A DNA stretch of 64,000 bases from Trochalopteron elliotii (taxonomy: Eukaryota > Chordata > Aves > Passeriformes > Leiothrichidae), in assembly GCA_024734555.1 (NCBI GenBank), contig JANPWX010000109.1, forward strand, positions 1,462,782 through 1,526,781. The letters are read 5' to 3'. Below the pieces are notes generated by a model that searched no databases, was not told where the DNA came from, and worked only from the letters and a program-made list of their open reading frames with translations. Each line of letters starts with the position of its first letter. The first letter of the stretch is position 1. A program made the translations under genes and the position numbers. Positions 13,661 to 25,534 of the stretch are shown here, one piece after another.

Positions 13661-15858
13661 CATTTGGCATAGCCCAGACAGGTGGGCCTCCAATGTTCCT
13701 GTTGCCATGGTCCTAGCTAACACACAGAAATAATAATATTAAAAATCCCTAGCATCAAACAGCTATAATAATTAATCCCCATTACTTAGCCCTACCTTTT
13801 ATGCTTTCAAGAAACTCAATGACATTCCCTGACTGTGTTCATTCACCCTTCTTCTCCTTGGAGAAAACTCTGTATCACATGCTCTGTTATAGAGGGAATG
13901 AAGAATAGCACATCCATGGGCATCCATGCATTTCAGTGCACCAGATGGGTATATGGTATTATGTTTTAAACAGTTTGCTGTCCTTGAGTGGCAGTCCCAG
14001 TGTTCCCTGATTCACAAGGAGCTGGAAAGTTGCCAGAATAGCAGCAAGCCTGCAACTAGGTCCTACAAGTTTGGGCAGATTAGCCCAAAGGACTCCTCTG
14101 AAGATCTACCCATGCTTGGAGTGATTTCCCTGTTGGTTTTTTTATTGTGTAAGGAGTGAAAGACGTTATTCTGGATGAGGAGTGGGACAGTGCCCCAGCT
14201 GTGATGTCTAGTCTGCTCTTGGAGCTTCAGAAGAGTGCATCTCCTCACAGATAGTCAGCATAGCTGGTTGAATGCTACTGGTCACACTACTGGGCAAAAG
14301 CAGAGCTGAGATGGTCCCACAGGACCTGATCCTGCTCCCTGGTGCTGTGGTCACAGCAGTGTGAAACACATCAGGACACAGCACAGCAAGGCTTTAGAGT
14401 GTGCTCAGCTCTAAGCACAGGAGTAACCTATATGAAAACAATGCTGACTATGGAGCCTTATCTTTGCTTAAAGGTCAAAGCATGTTTAATGCCTCAGCAG
14501 CTTAAGACTTTAGTACTCTCATGAAGGCAAGTTGAGAGCAGTTATCCTTTCCAGAAACGCAAACCCTGAGGAACTGGGTTCTCCTTTCCTTTCTTCCCAG
14601 TCCCTTTGCTGATGTAAACAGCATGTGCTCTGAGTCTGTGCTGGGGCAAGTGGAGCAGGAGCCAAGTTCTTTTCTTTGCAGCAGAGTAATGGTTGGGCAA
14701 GTGGGGTGAGCCAAATGGGAATAGAACCTGCTTCCCAACAGAGCCCCTACACCACCCTTGGCTCAGAGATATCAGCTGCATCTTGCGTGCTCTGGTGCCC
14801 TGGGGAAGGCACAAAGCAGTGCTCATCTCCCAGGAGACCAAAGCCTCCAGAGACCTGTAGGTCAGAATCTGGGGAGCCAGGCAGGATGTGGACGTGGCCA
14901 CGAAACAGTCAATGCTTGCCCACCACCCACAGCACATCCTCTGGCTGCTCCATGGTGTCCACCATAGATACCCCCAGCACCCCCCAAGAGATATTTTGAG
15001 GGCCTGTTTTGATCTCCTTTGCATGTCAGTTATGCTATTTCTGAGCAATTTTATTTTTATTGTTTTCCGGTGGTTAGTTTGTTGTCTTACACTCTCGCCT
15101 TGATCTTTTCCACTTCCTCTCGCTTTCATGCCTCTTTCTTTCCCCACCAGGCTGAGGGGTTGGGTGTTTTGTCACAGCTGGTGGGTGAGCTGTGTCCATC
15201 CCACACGTGCAACCCCCAGTGGAGACTCCTCAGGGTGGTGGGAGTGCAGAGTCAGCCCCGGGGGTGTCTGTGTGGGTGCACCACCCTCCTGCCTATCTTG
15301 GTGCCTTACCTGTTTCCAGCCACTGTCATGTGCAGAAAGAAGTGTTGACTCATTAATTATCACAATGTAGGTTATGGTTAGGTAGATGACTAAAACACCT
15401 TCCAAGTGGTGCAGCACCGCAGAAAGGAAGGCTTTGCCCTTTAATCACTCAGTTCCAGAAATGGTAAAACAAGCAGGGTGGTGTTGGAAGGGGCCATTGG
15501 GTGATCACATCAGCTCCTCACTGAGGAAACTTGGCTCTCACCTGGGAAATTCAACCTCTGTTTAGTTTTGGCTACTCAAAACAGACATTCTTCATCCAAA
15601 AATGGGGAGAGGGGGAGCTGAGTGGAACAATGTTGTTTGGCAGCTGAGGTGAGAGAAAGAGAAAGGTGTCTCTTGAACTTCTTTTAGGCAAAACCCCCCT
15701 TTCTGCACCATATATTTTTTGTAGTTTTCAAAGTATGATTTTCCTCCACAAATTCTCAATAAGGATTTTTTTTAAACAAGTTCTTTTTTTTAAAAAAAAC
15801 AAACCCTAATTTTAAATAAAAAAGACCCTGAATCTAATCAGGTATCAATGCCAGATCT
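13661..15858. other. Unique non-coding sequence with AT-rich homeodomain patch
   Basis: The left part holds GTTGCCATGG (13701-13710), an RFX X-box left half with a poor right half. It is followed by an AT-rich patch with TAAT words and a bicoid-class TAATCC (13773-13778). A 201-codon minus frame (14542-15147) is unrecognised. T and A homopolymer clusters lie at 15764-15822. A weak CR1-like resemblance at 15478-15520 was not strong enough to call. Confidence 0.6.
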
Positions 15859-16460
15859 GTTGTAATCTTAGCCTACATTCAACACTTGTGGAAGAAATGC
15901 ACAACCATGAATCATCACGGTTCTGCTTAGCAGGGTTTTATTGAAGCAATTCATGTGGCGAGATGCAGGTCAGAATCTGACACGATCAGCATTCACATTT
16001 CCACAGAGAAGGGGCAAAAACCCAAGTGGTGTGACTGCAGGGCACTAGCAAAGACCAACAAGCAAGTTGTGACTCAGGTAAGTACTGCACACCTGTGGCA
16101 GAGCCAGCCCGGATGAGTGCTAGTGAAAGCCCGTGGACTCAGTGCAGCAGGGGGAATTGCAATAACAATGAATCATTTGTCGTTAGCATTGTACCGTCAG
16201 GTGGTTAGTGAGGGTTTTCTCTCCAGACAGACCCTTGTTTTCCTGTGGAGCAGCTGGGATCAGCCGTTTGGGGAGGCAAATGAGTGGCATGCGTGCCTTG
16301 AGAGTCTGAGCCAGGCTGTTCAGCCTCAGGCTCCTCTGAATAGCCAGCAGAAGGACAGCACCAACACGCCCTTGCTTACTCTTCCTCAAACTTCTTCTCT
16401 CTCCTTCCTCTTGCTTCCTTTCAGTCTTGCACTTACTGGATCTGATCTCACACTTGTCTA
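15859..16460 (-). other. CpG-enriched stretch, possible degraded LTR (antisense)
   Basis: On the minus strand the sequence has a polyadenylation signal (AATAAA, reverse complement of 15937-15942) followed by CCCTGCTAAGCAG. A possible terminus reads GATTACAACA, ending at 15859. CpG dinucleotides are about twice as frequent as nearby (around ten between 15920 and 16385). These are features of a solo LTR, but I found no matching target-site duplication or confident opposite end and cannot name a family. On the plus strand, 15931-16077 is an open 49-codon segment ending exactly at CAG|GTAAGT, so an exon is the rival reading. Neither is established. Confidence 0.25.
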
Positions 16461-19400
16461 ATTCACTGTAGTACCACCAAAATGAATGGGGTCAGGCAAA
16501 ACCCTCCATGGCACATGCTGGGCTGCTTCCAAGCCCTTGGTTCTAACCCAAACACAGGGCAGATGATTACTTAATAGTCCAGTGGCAAGTCCCTGGTCAC
16601 TTCAGTTAGGGTCAGCAGTCCAAAAGGTCAGTTGGAAATCATCTGATAATCTTTCCCAAGGCTTTGTTCCTCATTTATAGCTGCAGGGGAAAGCAAGGAC
16701 ACCTGCAGCAAGGAAAAGACATGATAAAAGCACTGAAACAACCCATGGTTACTCAGATGCAATGATAGTGCATTATGGCAGTCAGAGAAGTGCTGAAGTT
16801 AGATAGCAAGAGGGAAGCGGGGTCTGGATTTACTCAGATGCAGTTTGGACAGTCTGACCAGCTGATCTCTCCTCTCCAATCCTAGATAGGTCTTTAAGGA
16901 GTATCAACTTTCTGGGGACCTATCCTATCACTGTTTCCTGGAGTAGACTTCCCTACTATCTGTGCTCTTTACCCTCACTCCCCTTCCTCAAACTGAGGTA
17001 GTTCTGCAGAGTTCATCAGGCTTGAAGCCATATGCCAGGAAGAGCCCACAACAAGTTTTGTTTTTAAAAATAAGATGAGGATACCTACTGCAATCTGTTG
17101 CTCATCTTTCCTGGAGAACCTGCTCCCCAGGGCTGGGTTTGACCATCAGTTTGCAAGTGTGATAAAACAGACAGGAAATTCAGGGTTTGGCTTCAGTGCA
17201 CAGGCACTGCCCATCAGAGATACCCACACCTGCTCCAGCACTGCTGACACACAGCCTGCCAGCAGGACAGTCCCACTCATCTCCTGTGTGGCCTGAATTA
17301 ATTGTGTTGCAGGGGAAACCAGGTCTGTCACCTCCAGCAGGGATGGAGCTGTCATGGATGCCCTGCTGTGGGCACCTGAGAGAGCAGGGTATCTCTGGAT
17401 AAAGTACATTTGGTGCAGATATGCCCATCAGTGGCAAGTCAAGGTAGTCCCTCTCCTCTCCTCTCCTCTCCTCTCCTCTCCTCTCCCCTGGCTCTGTCAC
17501 CTTTGCTTCATATCTCTCTCCAGCTTCTCACACCCAGTCTGTGTATAGAGTTTAGCGATTCAAGCTTGGCACAGCCTTGTGCTTGCCCTGATCCTCATTG
17601 TATCAGACAGAAGCACCTTCTATCCCTGGCTCCTTGCTGTGTTGTGTTTGCTCCTCAGGAAGCACTGGCCCAGGAAGAAAATCCCAGACCAGGTTCATAC
17701 TACCCTGCCCAAGCCCCTGCACTACCCTGCCCTGTCTTTCTGCTGTTGTGATTTCTACTGAACACTGCTGCTCTGAGCCCCCTTCCACCCACAGTCTCAG
17801 TTCATCCCTCAACCACTTCATTCTGCTTGATTTGGGTGCTAACATCCCCCCTGAGCTGGGCAGCTTTACTCATCTCACCATAAATTCACTTCCTAGCCCT
17901 GCTCAGCCCTGTGCTTGCTGTTCTTCCAGCAGCTGCCCTGCATTGTCCAGTGCTGCCTTTTTGTTTGAGCAGAGCCAGGCACGAGCCCCCAGTAGAACAC
18001 TCCTCCACGGGCAGCAGCACATGCAGGGAAGCCGTGGGGATGCAGGGACAAATTCTAGAGGGGATGGGCAGAGGAGCTCCTCCCGCTCCCTCCACTCAGC
18101 ACAGCTTGATCAGCCTCTTGCTTTTTCCAAGTGCTATATTCCCACATGGAGTGAGAGAGGTTTCAGGAAATTTCTGCTCCTCTCAAAATCACTTCTGATT
18201 TTTCTAGTAAAAGCGTCTGCCAGCCTCCTGCCGCCAAGTTGGGGTTTTTTTTTAATACATATACGATTCAAGCTGCGTTGGCTCTATTCCTGAAGTCTGG
18301 CAGGTGCTCAGTGACATATGTTCTGTGATAAATGTTTATTACATAAGTTCATTCAAGCTAACATGGATTTTGAGATATAGTCAGCTCTCATTATACAGCT
18401 TGCCTTCAAAGCTCAGTGTCCAGATTATGTCTTTTCTTGTAGGGATGTCTCCCAGGGTTTGTTTGCTCCTTCCCTGATTTAGCCAACTCTTGATTGGTTC
18501 ATCAAGGTAGTTAACGAAGCACTCAGACCAACTCAGGGGAGGGGAGGAAAAGGAGCAATTATAACTTCAGCTTGTTCGAGCTCATTATTTTAATCACTGT
18601 GTATCATATTTGGTGAAAACATCTCTCTACAAACATTAAAACTTTGAAGCTGTCATCACTCAGAAACAAAGGGTCTGGTTTCGCTGATGCCCAAGCACTG
18701 GCCCTGCCTTAGAGGTGGATTTCATCACTGTGTCTCATTGGAGGAATTCCTCCTGATTCCTGCTGTTTCAGGGCTGTGGATACAACTCAGTGTTCCAGAT
18801 TTCCAAGTGTCTTCATCTTCATCCCAGCTGTTCTAAAAACTTCTTATTATTGTTTAATCTTCTTGTAATAAACTCCAGTCACTTTGTGGGCTGCTCTTTG
18901 AAAGGATGAAATTACAAGTGCCGTACCATAAAATCCTGAGCATCCTGCACAAGTCCAGGGCAACACCGGTATCAAATTTCTCCTCTTAATGTGCATGAGA
19001 TGGTAAAAATCAGGATAAACTCTTCTTTGCTTTGGATAAGCAGTTTGGAAACGGCAGGAGCCAGAGCTGCCTTGGGGTTGCCTCCCATGTCACCATGTCT
19101 GAACCTCTCTCTGGGCTTCACAGAGACTCAAATTCATTTTGTTCCCCAGGTTTTGGCAAGGTTCACAGGCGAGGGGCACACGTGTGTCCAGGAGCAGCTT
19201 GGTGTGCCATTCTGGGGAAAAGCCTTAGCCTTGGCTGTGGGGCACACAGATCTCCATGTTTGCTCTTAGGGATCAGGCTGATCCTGCATGTTATCACTCT
19301 TGATGTGCAAATGCTTGTGCAAACGGGGTGATTCACATACATTTTGCAAATGCCTTGTGACTCTGGACTCTCTGGTGAGTCCAGCCTTGCTGAGGCAGGG

Positions 19401-22400
19401 CTGGGTTTTGGAGAGTACAGCAATGAAGGTGGCATTTTCTCAGAGGATCTCTTTGGCCCCATCCTTTGAGAAAGCAAAATATCAGGACTCCCTATAGGCA
19501 GGCAGAATCCTGGCACAGGAGAAGCCTTTTCCAATGAGGCTGTCAGGGCTCAGCAAAGGGGAAAGCAGGGTGTGCATTTTACACTTGACCAGTTACTGCC
19601 AGCAGTAACAATAAACATTTTCTAGCCAACACATGTCTTATCTGGCAATTTCTGAAGCAAACACAGGGCAGATGGGCTGCTACTAAATGCCGGTACCTCT
19701 CTTGGTCTGCAATCCATGTGTTTTCCTCCTATCCTACATTTGCTGCTCCAGATCTCTTAGTCAGAAACAACCCTTATGGTTGAAGGGGCAGGATGTTTTA
19801 ATACAGCTGCATAAGATAATATGTCAAGCCTTCACTGAATGCACCAGTTTTAGCAAGACATGCACACGTTATTCAGAGAATCTAAGGTTAAACTTGCTGA
19901 GCTGTAAATCTCAGTGGCATGCACTGCAATTCCAGGGTGTCCTGAAGCATGCCTAGGAAAAGGAGACATGGGGAGGACATCATCCTTAAGGTCCTTGGGA
20001 TCAAAAAATGCAGACTGGCAAAGATAAGCTGTCTCTGCTCACGCTTTGCCTCGGGCTGACTGTGATCAACCTCATGTTTTGGAGGTTTGGAAGGGATAAA
20101 ATCTGGTAGACAGAAGAAAGAGGATGCAAAAAGGAAGAAAGGAGCATTAAGGGGACAGCAATTTTGCTGAAGACCCCAGACTGGTCTTTGGTTTCTCCTG
20201 TACCTTTGGGAGGAATTGGGTGTCCTTCCTGCTAAATAATGCATAGTGGAGAACACACAAGAAACATCTGCATGAACAGGAGGAACCCAACTAGAACAGC
20301 AATTAACGTGCTTTTTAAATTGGTATAGGTCAAAACTCCCCCTCCATGTCTCTTGGAGTGAAAAATGCTGAAGTGGATGGCCATCTCAAACAGATATGGG
20401 CAAAGCAAGAGATCAAATGTTGTACACCAAATCATCCCTTTTAGAGAATTGCCTCAGAAAAGGCTGTGGAAAACAGAAAAATTTATCTGAGTTAAATCCC
20501 AGCTGTGAGAAACTGGCAGGTCTTGAGGGGCAACTTGGCACAGTCAGTCCCAGATGCTGTGTGGGGTCAGGGTTTCTCTGTTGGAACAGGGTTACGCTGG
20601 GAGCAGAGATGGGAGCAGGAGTCAGTAGTGAGGTGGGACAGGAGTCTCTTTGGAGATCAGGTGGTTTTACATGAGCTGAAATTGAATTCAAGAGCATTGA
20701 AAATAATAAACCAGCACCCCTGAAAGAGCCGGTAATTAATCTCTCTTGTGAACTTCTCCTGCCAGGCTCTCTCTTTGTTGTAACTGGTGTCCAGCCCCTG
20801 AAGAGGTCAGGAAGCACCTGCTTTGGTATTTGCATGCACTACAAGGTTTTTGAGGCGAGAGACCGTCCTTTGGTGGCTTGTGCTGGCAGCCTTCAGAGCC
20901 AGAGGTCCTGGCTGGGGCACACCTGCAAGGCAAACCTTAACAACCAGGTGCCCATCTCAGCCACTGAAGGTGAAGCAGCTTGTCTCTGGCTGGGCAGATG
21001 ACTCAGACCCAGAGAAAATTAGAGCTAGCTTGGGTGGAAGTGTGATGTGAGTGTCTAGCCACCACTTGTGGGGAGGGTCAGTCACATCACCACAGCTCCA
21101 TTAGGAATGATGCAGGCATTCTCCACCCACAGAGAATTCGACCCAGACCTTTTAAGGCAGATCCTTGTGGTAATTTGATTTCCCTCTGCATTAAGGACAT
21201 TAACATTTTAAGTGTCTTAAATACTGATGTGACACATGGACCAGTGGAGATGGTGGTTTTGCATGTGCTGACATTCAGCCCCTCTGAGCAATGTCCCAGA
21301 CACCCAACTGCTTTTGGAGCATCTTTGCCCCAAAAAGAGCTGCTACTGTGCTGAAATTAGAGCCCAGATCACTCTTCAGAGAATCAATTTGCCTGACAAC
21401 TCTGATCCTCGGGGGATATGACATTAGCATGGTGGCTATCATCAGTCAGTCTGCTGCTGAGGGCTCCCTGATCTGCAGGCATTTGAGTACTCCTCACTCT
21501 GGAATGGCCCGCTGAAAATATTTTAAAACTCTCAGATTTTGGGAAATCGAGTCTAAATTTTTCAGGCACAGTGAGGAATGAGACTGAGAAAGGTATCACT
21601 GGAAATGGATGTGTCTTCAGGGCCTGCAAGACTGCTCACTACAGAGTACTTCAGGGCTTTGTGACCTTGGGTTAAGTTCACAAACCCCATGGACGGTAAA
21701 TGAAAAGTATGAAGCTGATTTGATGTTTATTTAGTTTTCCAGAGGGTTCAGGATTCAAGCTTTGTAATTGAATGGACAGCTATATTCTCTTTCAGTCATG
21801 AAACAACTCCTTCTGTTGTCTCTCCTATAAAAAGGTCTGGCAAATACTAGCTTTTGCTGCTCAGCCTTTCCAAAACTGGGATTAACCTTTCCAAAGGCAA
21901 CTCTTCATCATGGGGCCTTCATTTCTAGGATGCTTGAGTACAGCTTGCTGGAACAGCCTCTCCATTGGAGGTCTCCAATTGCTGCATCCTTCAAAGATCT
22001 CTCCAGAGAGATGCCTCAGACACAGAGCCTCTTAAAGGTCTGGTCACTCCTGAAAGCCCTGGTGTGCCTGTAGTGTGACTTTACTCTCTTCCAGACCTTT
22101 GCTCTTGCTTGTTCAGCCCATCCTCCAGTCCATTTTTAGTTCAGCTCTTTGGTGAATTCTTCTCTCACACACCTTTGCTCTGCTGACTTTCCTATTCAGG
22201 ATGTGGATGCAGGAATCAGCTAAGGCACTGGTTGTGGTGGATTAGGCATTAAGTCATTTGCATTTCCCCACCACTGCCAATTACTATTATTGCAGCAAAA
22301 GACAGAGTGCATGCACTGACTGTGGCTGCTGCTCCTGATGGGAAACCCAGAAGGGAGCACTCCTTCCGTCATAACATGCACTGTGCACACTGACTGCAAG

Positions 22401-22829
22401 TCCCTGCATGCTGTCAGCTTGTTTCATGTGCTTCTCCTTCATCACAGCAATGTGCAGGCAGTGCTAACCACCCCAGCTCCCTCAAAAACAGTTTGGGGTT
22501 TGACCAAAGGAAAAACACCCTCCTTGGGAAAGAGTTGATATGCAGGGAAGTGATTTTGTCAGAGCTGCTTGTTCGAGCACGTGGAGACAACTGCTCAGGG
22601 TCAGCCACGGATAACAAGCCTTCAGATGACAAATGGCAGTCCTTGGCTGTACAGTAAGGGGTGTATGTTCCCAGCATGCTCCCTCTGAATTATTGCAATG
22701 GCAGCACTCACTTCCCTTCTCTGGGAAAGAAACAAGAGCAAAGCAAGCAAGAACTAGCAGCAGATGGTCCCTCCTGTGCCCAGATCGTTCCAGCCAAAAC
22801 AAATCTACATCCCCAGCTGAAGGGAACGG
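16461..22829. other. Unique non-coding sequence
   Basis: Apart from the (CTCTC)n repeat at 17.45 kb, nothing recognisable is present. A 231-codon plus frame at 17598-18293 is Ser/Leu/Pro-rich and without domains. The block at 18300-18660 is AT-rich and non-repetitive and could be a conserved element, but no motif arrangement stands out. The stretch 21660-22330 shows no repeat, RNA or coding signal. Confidence 0.65.
17449..17486 (+). repeat. (CTCTC)n microsatellite
   Basis: Seven or more uninterrupted pentamer units of the CCTCT/CTCTC class form a pure pyrimidine tract. The tract is stop-free in several frames, which explains short open frames across 17354-17751 translating to Ser/Leu/Pro-rich peptides on the plus strand and an Arg/Gly/Glu-rich repeat on the minus strand. 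Neither is coding evidence. Confidence 0.97.
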
Positions 22830-23220
22830 TACAGGAATAGAACAGGAGTGTGACTCAGATCCAGTGACTCAGACAGCAAGGCGAGGGGAGAGAGGGAGGG
22901 GGAGAGGCTGAACCTGGCGCAAGAGCCTCTTACGGATGACAGTGATTATTGCTATTATTCCTGCGAGTGCTTGCGGGCACTGACAACTCTCACTCCTGTT
23001 CTCTTTTTTAGGGTTGTTTTTCTCTCTCTCTTTTTTTTTTTTTCTCCCGTGTTTCTTTCTTTCTCACTCTTCCCTTTTGTGGGAAAGCTGTGAGCACCCT
23101 CCTCTGCATATTTATCTGTTTGTGAGCTGGTAAATAGCTGGCCAAACACTTGTGTGCCAGATATCAGATAGGCTCAGCTGTTTGCATGCCAGTGGAAAAT
23201 GCCACATACCCATCTTCCCT
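22830..23220. promoter_or_regulatory. Candidate regulatory stretch with twin AP-1 sites
   Basis: Two perfect TGACTCAG words lie at 22851-22858 and 22865-22872, exactly 14 bases apart. They match the AP-1 element and the core of MAF/NFE2-type elements. A purine-rich GAGGGGAGAG block (about 22882-22908) and the polypyrimidine tract at 23017-23079 follow. From 23125 the sequence is unique, with GCCAGATATCAGATAGG and TTTGCATGCC. This could be an inducible enhancer. No transcript can be tied to it. Confidence 0.25.
23017..23079 (+). repeat. Polypyrimidine tract (TC)5-T13 and CTTT-rich tail
   Basis: A TC dinucleotide block (23021-23030) runs into 13 T (23031-23043), followed by CTCCCGTG and a further T/C-rich stretch with TTTC repeats. 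It borders the candidate regulatory stretch carrying twin AP-1 sites. Confidence 0.85.
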
Positions 23221-25534
23221 CTGTCGAGGCAGCAGCCTGGGAGATTCCAGGCACGGTCCCCAGCTCTCCTCCCCCCTCTCATCCCCAGTCCACTGGCCTG
23301 TGGCACTTTTGCCATGTGCCATCCCACAGCAGTGGTTGTGTGGAATGAGGATAATGTTTGCCCAACCTTAGCAAGTCAGATTTTGAATAATGAGCTCAAG
23401 TGCTGAACTGTTGGTATTATTCTGTCGGAGCTGCCATGCAGGTCAGATCAGCTACAGTCACTTACTCGTGGCTAAGATGTTTCTGTGGGGCTTGGTTTTA
23501 CCATGGAGGGAAGGATTCACATCTTGATACCCCATAGATTATATGAAAGGCTTTGCAAAGCTCCTGAAAAGCACTATCACTAGAAAAACTAGGCCATTGG
23601 GTGAGATCATGCATTAAGCACTAGGGGCTGGCTGAACAATCTGTCCCAGAAACCAGCCTTGGATTAGTGCTGTGCTGTGCTCTGGCCCTTGGCACAAGCA
23701 CAGGTGGGACGAAGGGCCCAGATCCTGCCTGACCGCATTGGAGGAAAATCACCCTGTGGAGCAGAACATCCTGCCTTGCCAGGTGAGCACGAGGGGGCTG
23801 AGCAGGGAGCAGAATGTCCTATGGAAGCCCAAACTCTGTTGTGCACCAGCAGGAATTCTATTTCTCCATCTCCATCCCAGGTCATCCCCTGGGTGCCTTC
23901 CCCACCCACCCAGGCAGAACTCAGAGGGTTCTGATTTGTGTCAGACCCCAAACTGCTCCACACTAACCAGGCCAAATGAGGTCTATCCCATGGCAATATG
24001 CTCTGTGAGGACTGGCAGTGTATGTTGATGACCCCTGAGCAAAGTCCGTAGTGAAGATGTATATCTAGCACATGCAGCTTGTGCAGTGCAATTGTGTCCA
24101 CTGGGAGGTTTGGAAGAACCAGAATGTCTGGGAAAAAATGGTCTCACTGACTGCCAGCTAAACCAGGTGCCCTAAATTGAGCAGACTTGTGACTGTAGTG
24201 GGCATCCCATACACATTTTGGATTTCATGGGTGACAAGAACCAGCACGTGTCTCTTAGGACTTAGAGGTGCTTGAATACACCATCCTGTCTCCTGAAGTG
24301 GGTCCCATGACCAGTATGATGCCTCTGGAGTCAGCAGAGCTGGCTGGGGACTTACAGCTTACTCATCATGAATGCAGACACCAGCACCCTAGTCCTAAAC
24401 TGAGGGGTCCTCAGGGACACAGCCAAGGCACAGAAAGGAGCATGTGCCAGCCCACGCACTGCTTACCAGTCAGTGAGGGCTTAAAGAAAGCCCTGTGGTC
24501 ACTGGCCCAGCCAACACATCTGGGCTGAGGGAACATGACCCAAAGGGACCCTGCCTTCTGGGTTTGGTGGGTTTTCTCCTTGAGGTAACAGAGAAGGAAA
24601 GCAGAGACTGTCAGACCTTGATCGTTGCTGAGGGGCATCAGAGAGGTGGGATTTCGAAACAAGAGAAAGGCTGAATTTATATTAAAAATAATATAGATGT
24701 AGTTATACAAATTGCATAGCTATTTTAAACTTTGGTACCCACTCTGGGTTTCATTTAACCAAACAGGATACAGGAGGCAAAACATTTTTCAGGGTTACAT
24801 GATGTAGAGGCCTAGTGGGTCGTCACACATGAATGGCTTTCCCCCTTCTTTGCATGTGTTGGTGACACGTTATAAACCATGGCAGAGTTATATTTTCACA
24901 CTTATAATGTGCTGTTTTTTTAAAAAAAGGTGATTCAGCAGTAATGCAGTCTGCATGCACGTGTGAGTAAGTCAAGGGGAACTTTAACGTAAAGCCCCTT
25001 CTCCCCACTTACTGCTCCAGCCCTGCTAAGGGCATGAAAATACAGCATGTTTTCTTCACTTTCTGTTCTTGACCACCTTGTACAGTGCTGTACAGGATGA
25101 ACTGCCAAAATGATGAAGGATGAGGGAGAGATCAAAAACTTTAGGGTCAGACCATCAATCTCCAGTGCCCATGCTGGGAGAGAAGTGAACCTTTCTTTCC
25201 CAGCCCAGACCGATGCCTTGGAGGCACAACCTTTACAAGCAGAGACACTAATGCATGATCTGGTGCTGTATCTGCCACACTCTTGTTATACCCAGAGGCT
25301 GTTTCTGGGGGAATATTTGAACAACCTAGATGCAATTTTTTGGTTCTTGCAGGGATAATAGTGTCTGAAGTCAAGGGAATCAAGGATTATTTTATAATCA
25401 CTTCTGGCACAGACTTCCTATGTAAGTTCACTAAGCAACAGGGATGCTAACTGTGGTGACCTAGGGTGCTGTTCAGGTGAACAAGGCATCTCTGTGTGAT
25501 ATCAGGGATCAGGGCTGAGAGAGTTTAGGTGGGG
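23221..25534. other. Unique non-coding sequence
   Basis: A 145-codon minus frame (23664-24101) and a 118-codon plus frame (23672-24028) overlap completely, which argues against either being real. A CAG|GTGAGC donor-like site at 23781 has only a weak acceptor upstream. A/T homopolymers lie near 24914-24929. The left boundary of the old CR1 follows. Confidence 0.65.

Noticed and set aside
14542..15147. 201-codon minus-strand frame
   Set aside because: Overlapped by several plus-strand frames over the same bases, and no family is recognised.
15478..15520. Possible CR1 3' fragment (GTTGGAAGGGGCC and TGATCACATC)
   Set aside because: Only about 40 bases resemble CR1, and the flanking blocks do not align well enough to call it.
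17598..18293. 231-codon plus-strand frame
   Set aside because: Starts just after a microsatellite in pyrimidine-rich DNA and gives a low-complexity Ser/Leu/Pro peptide with no recognisable domain.
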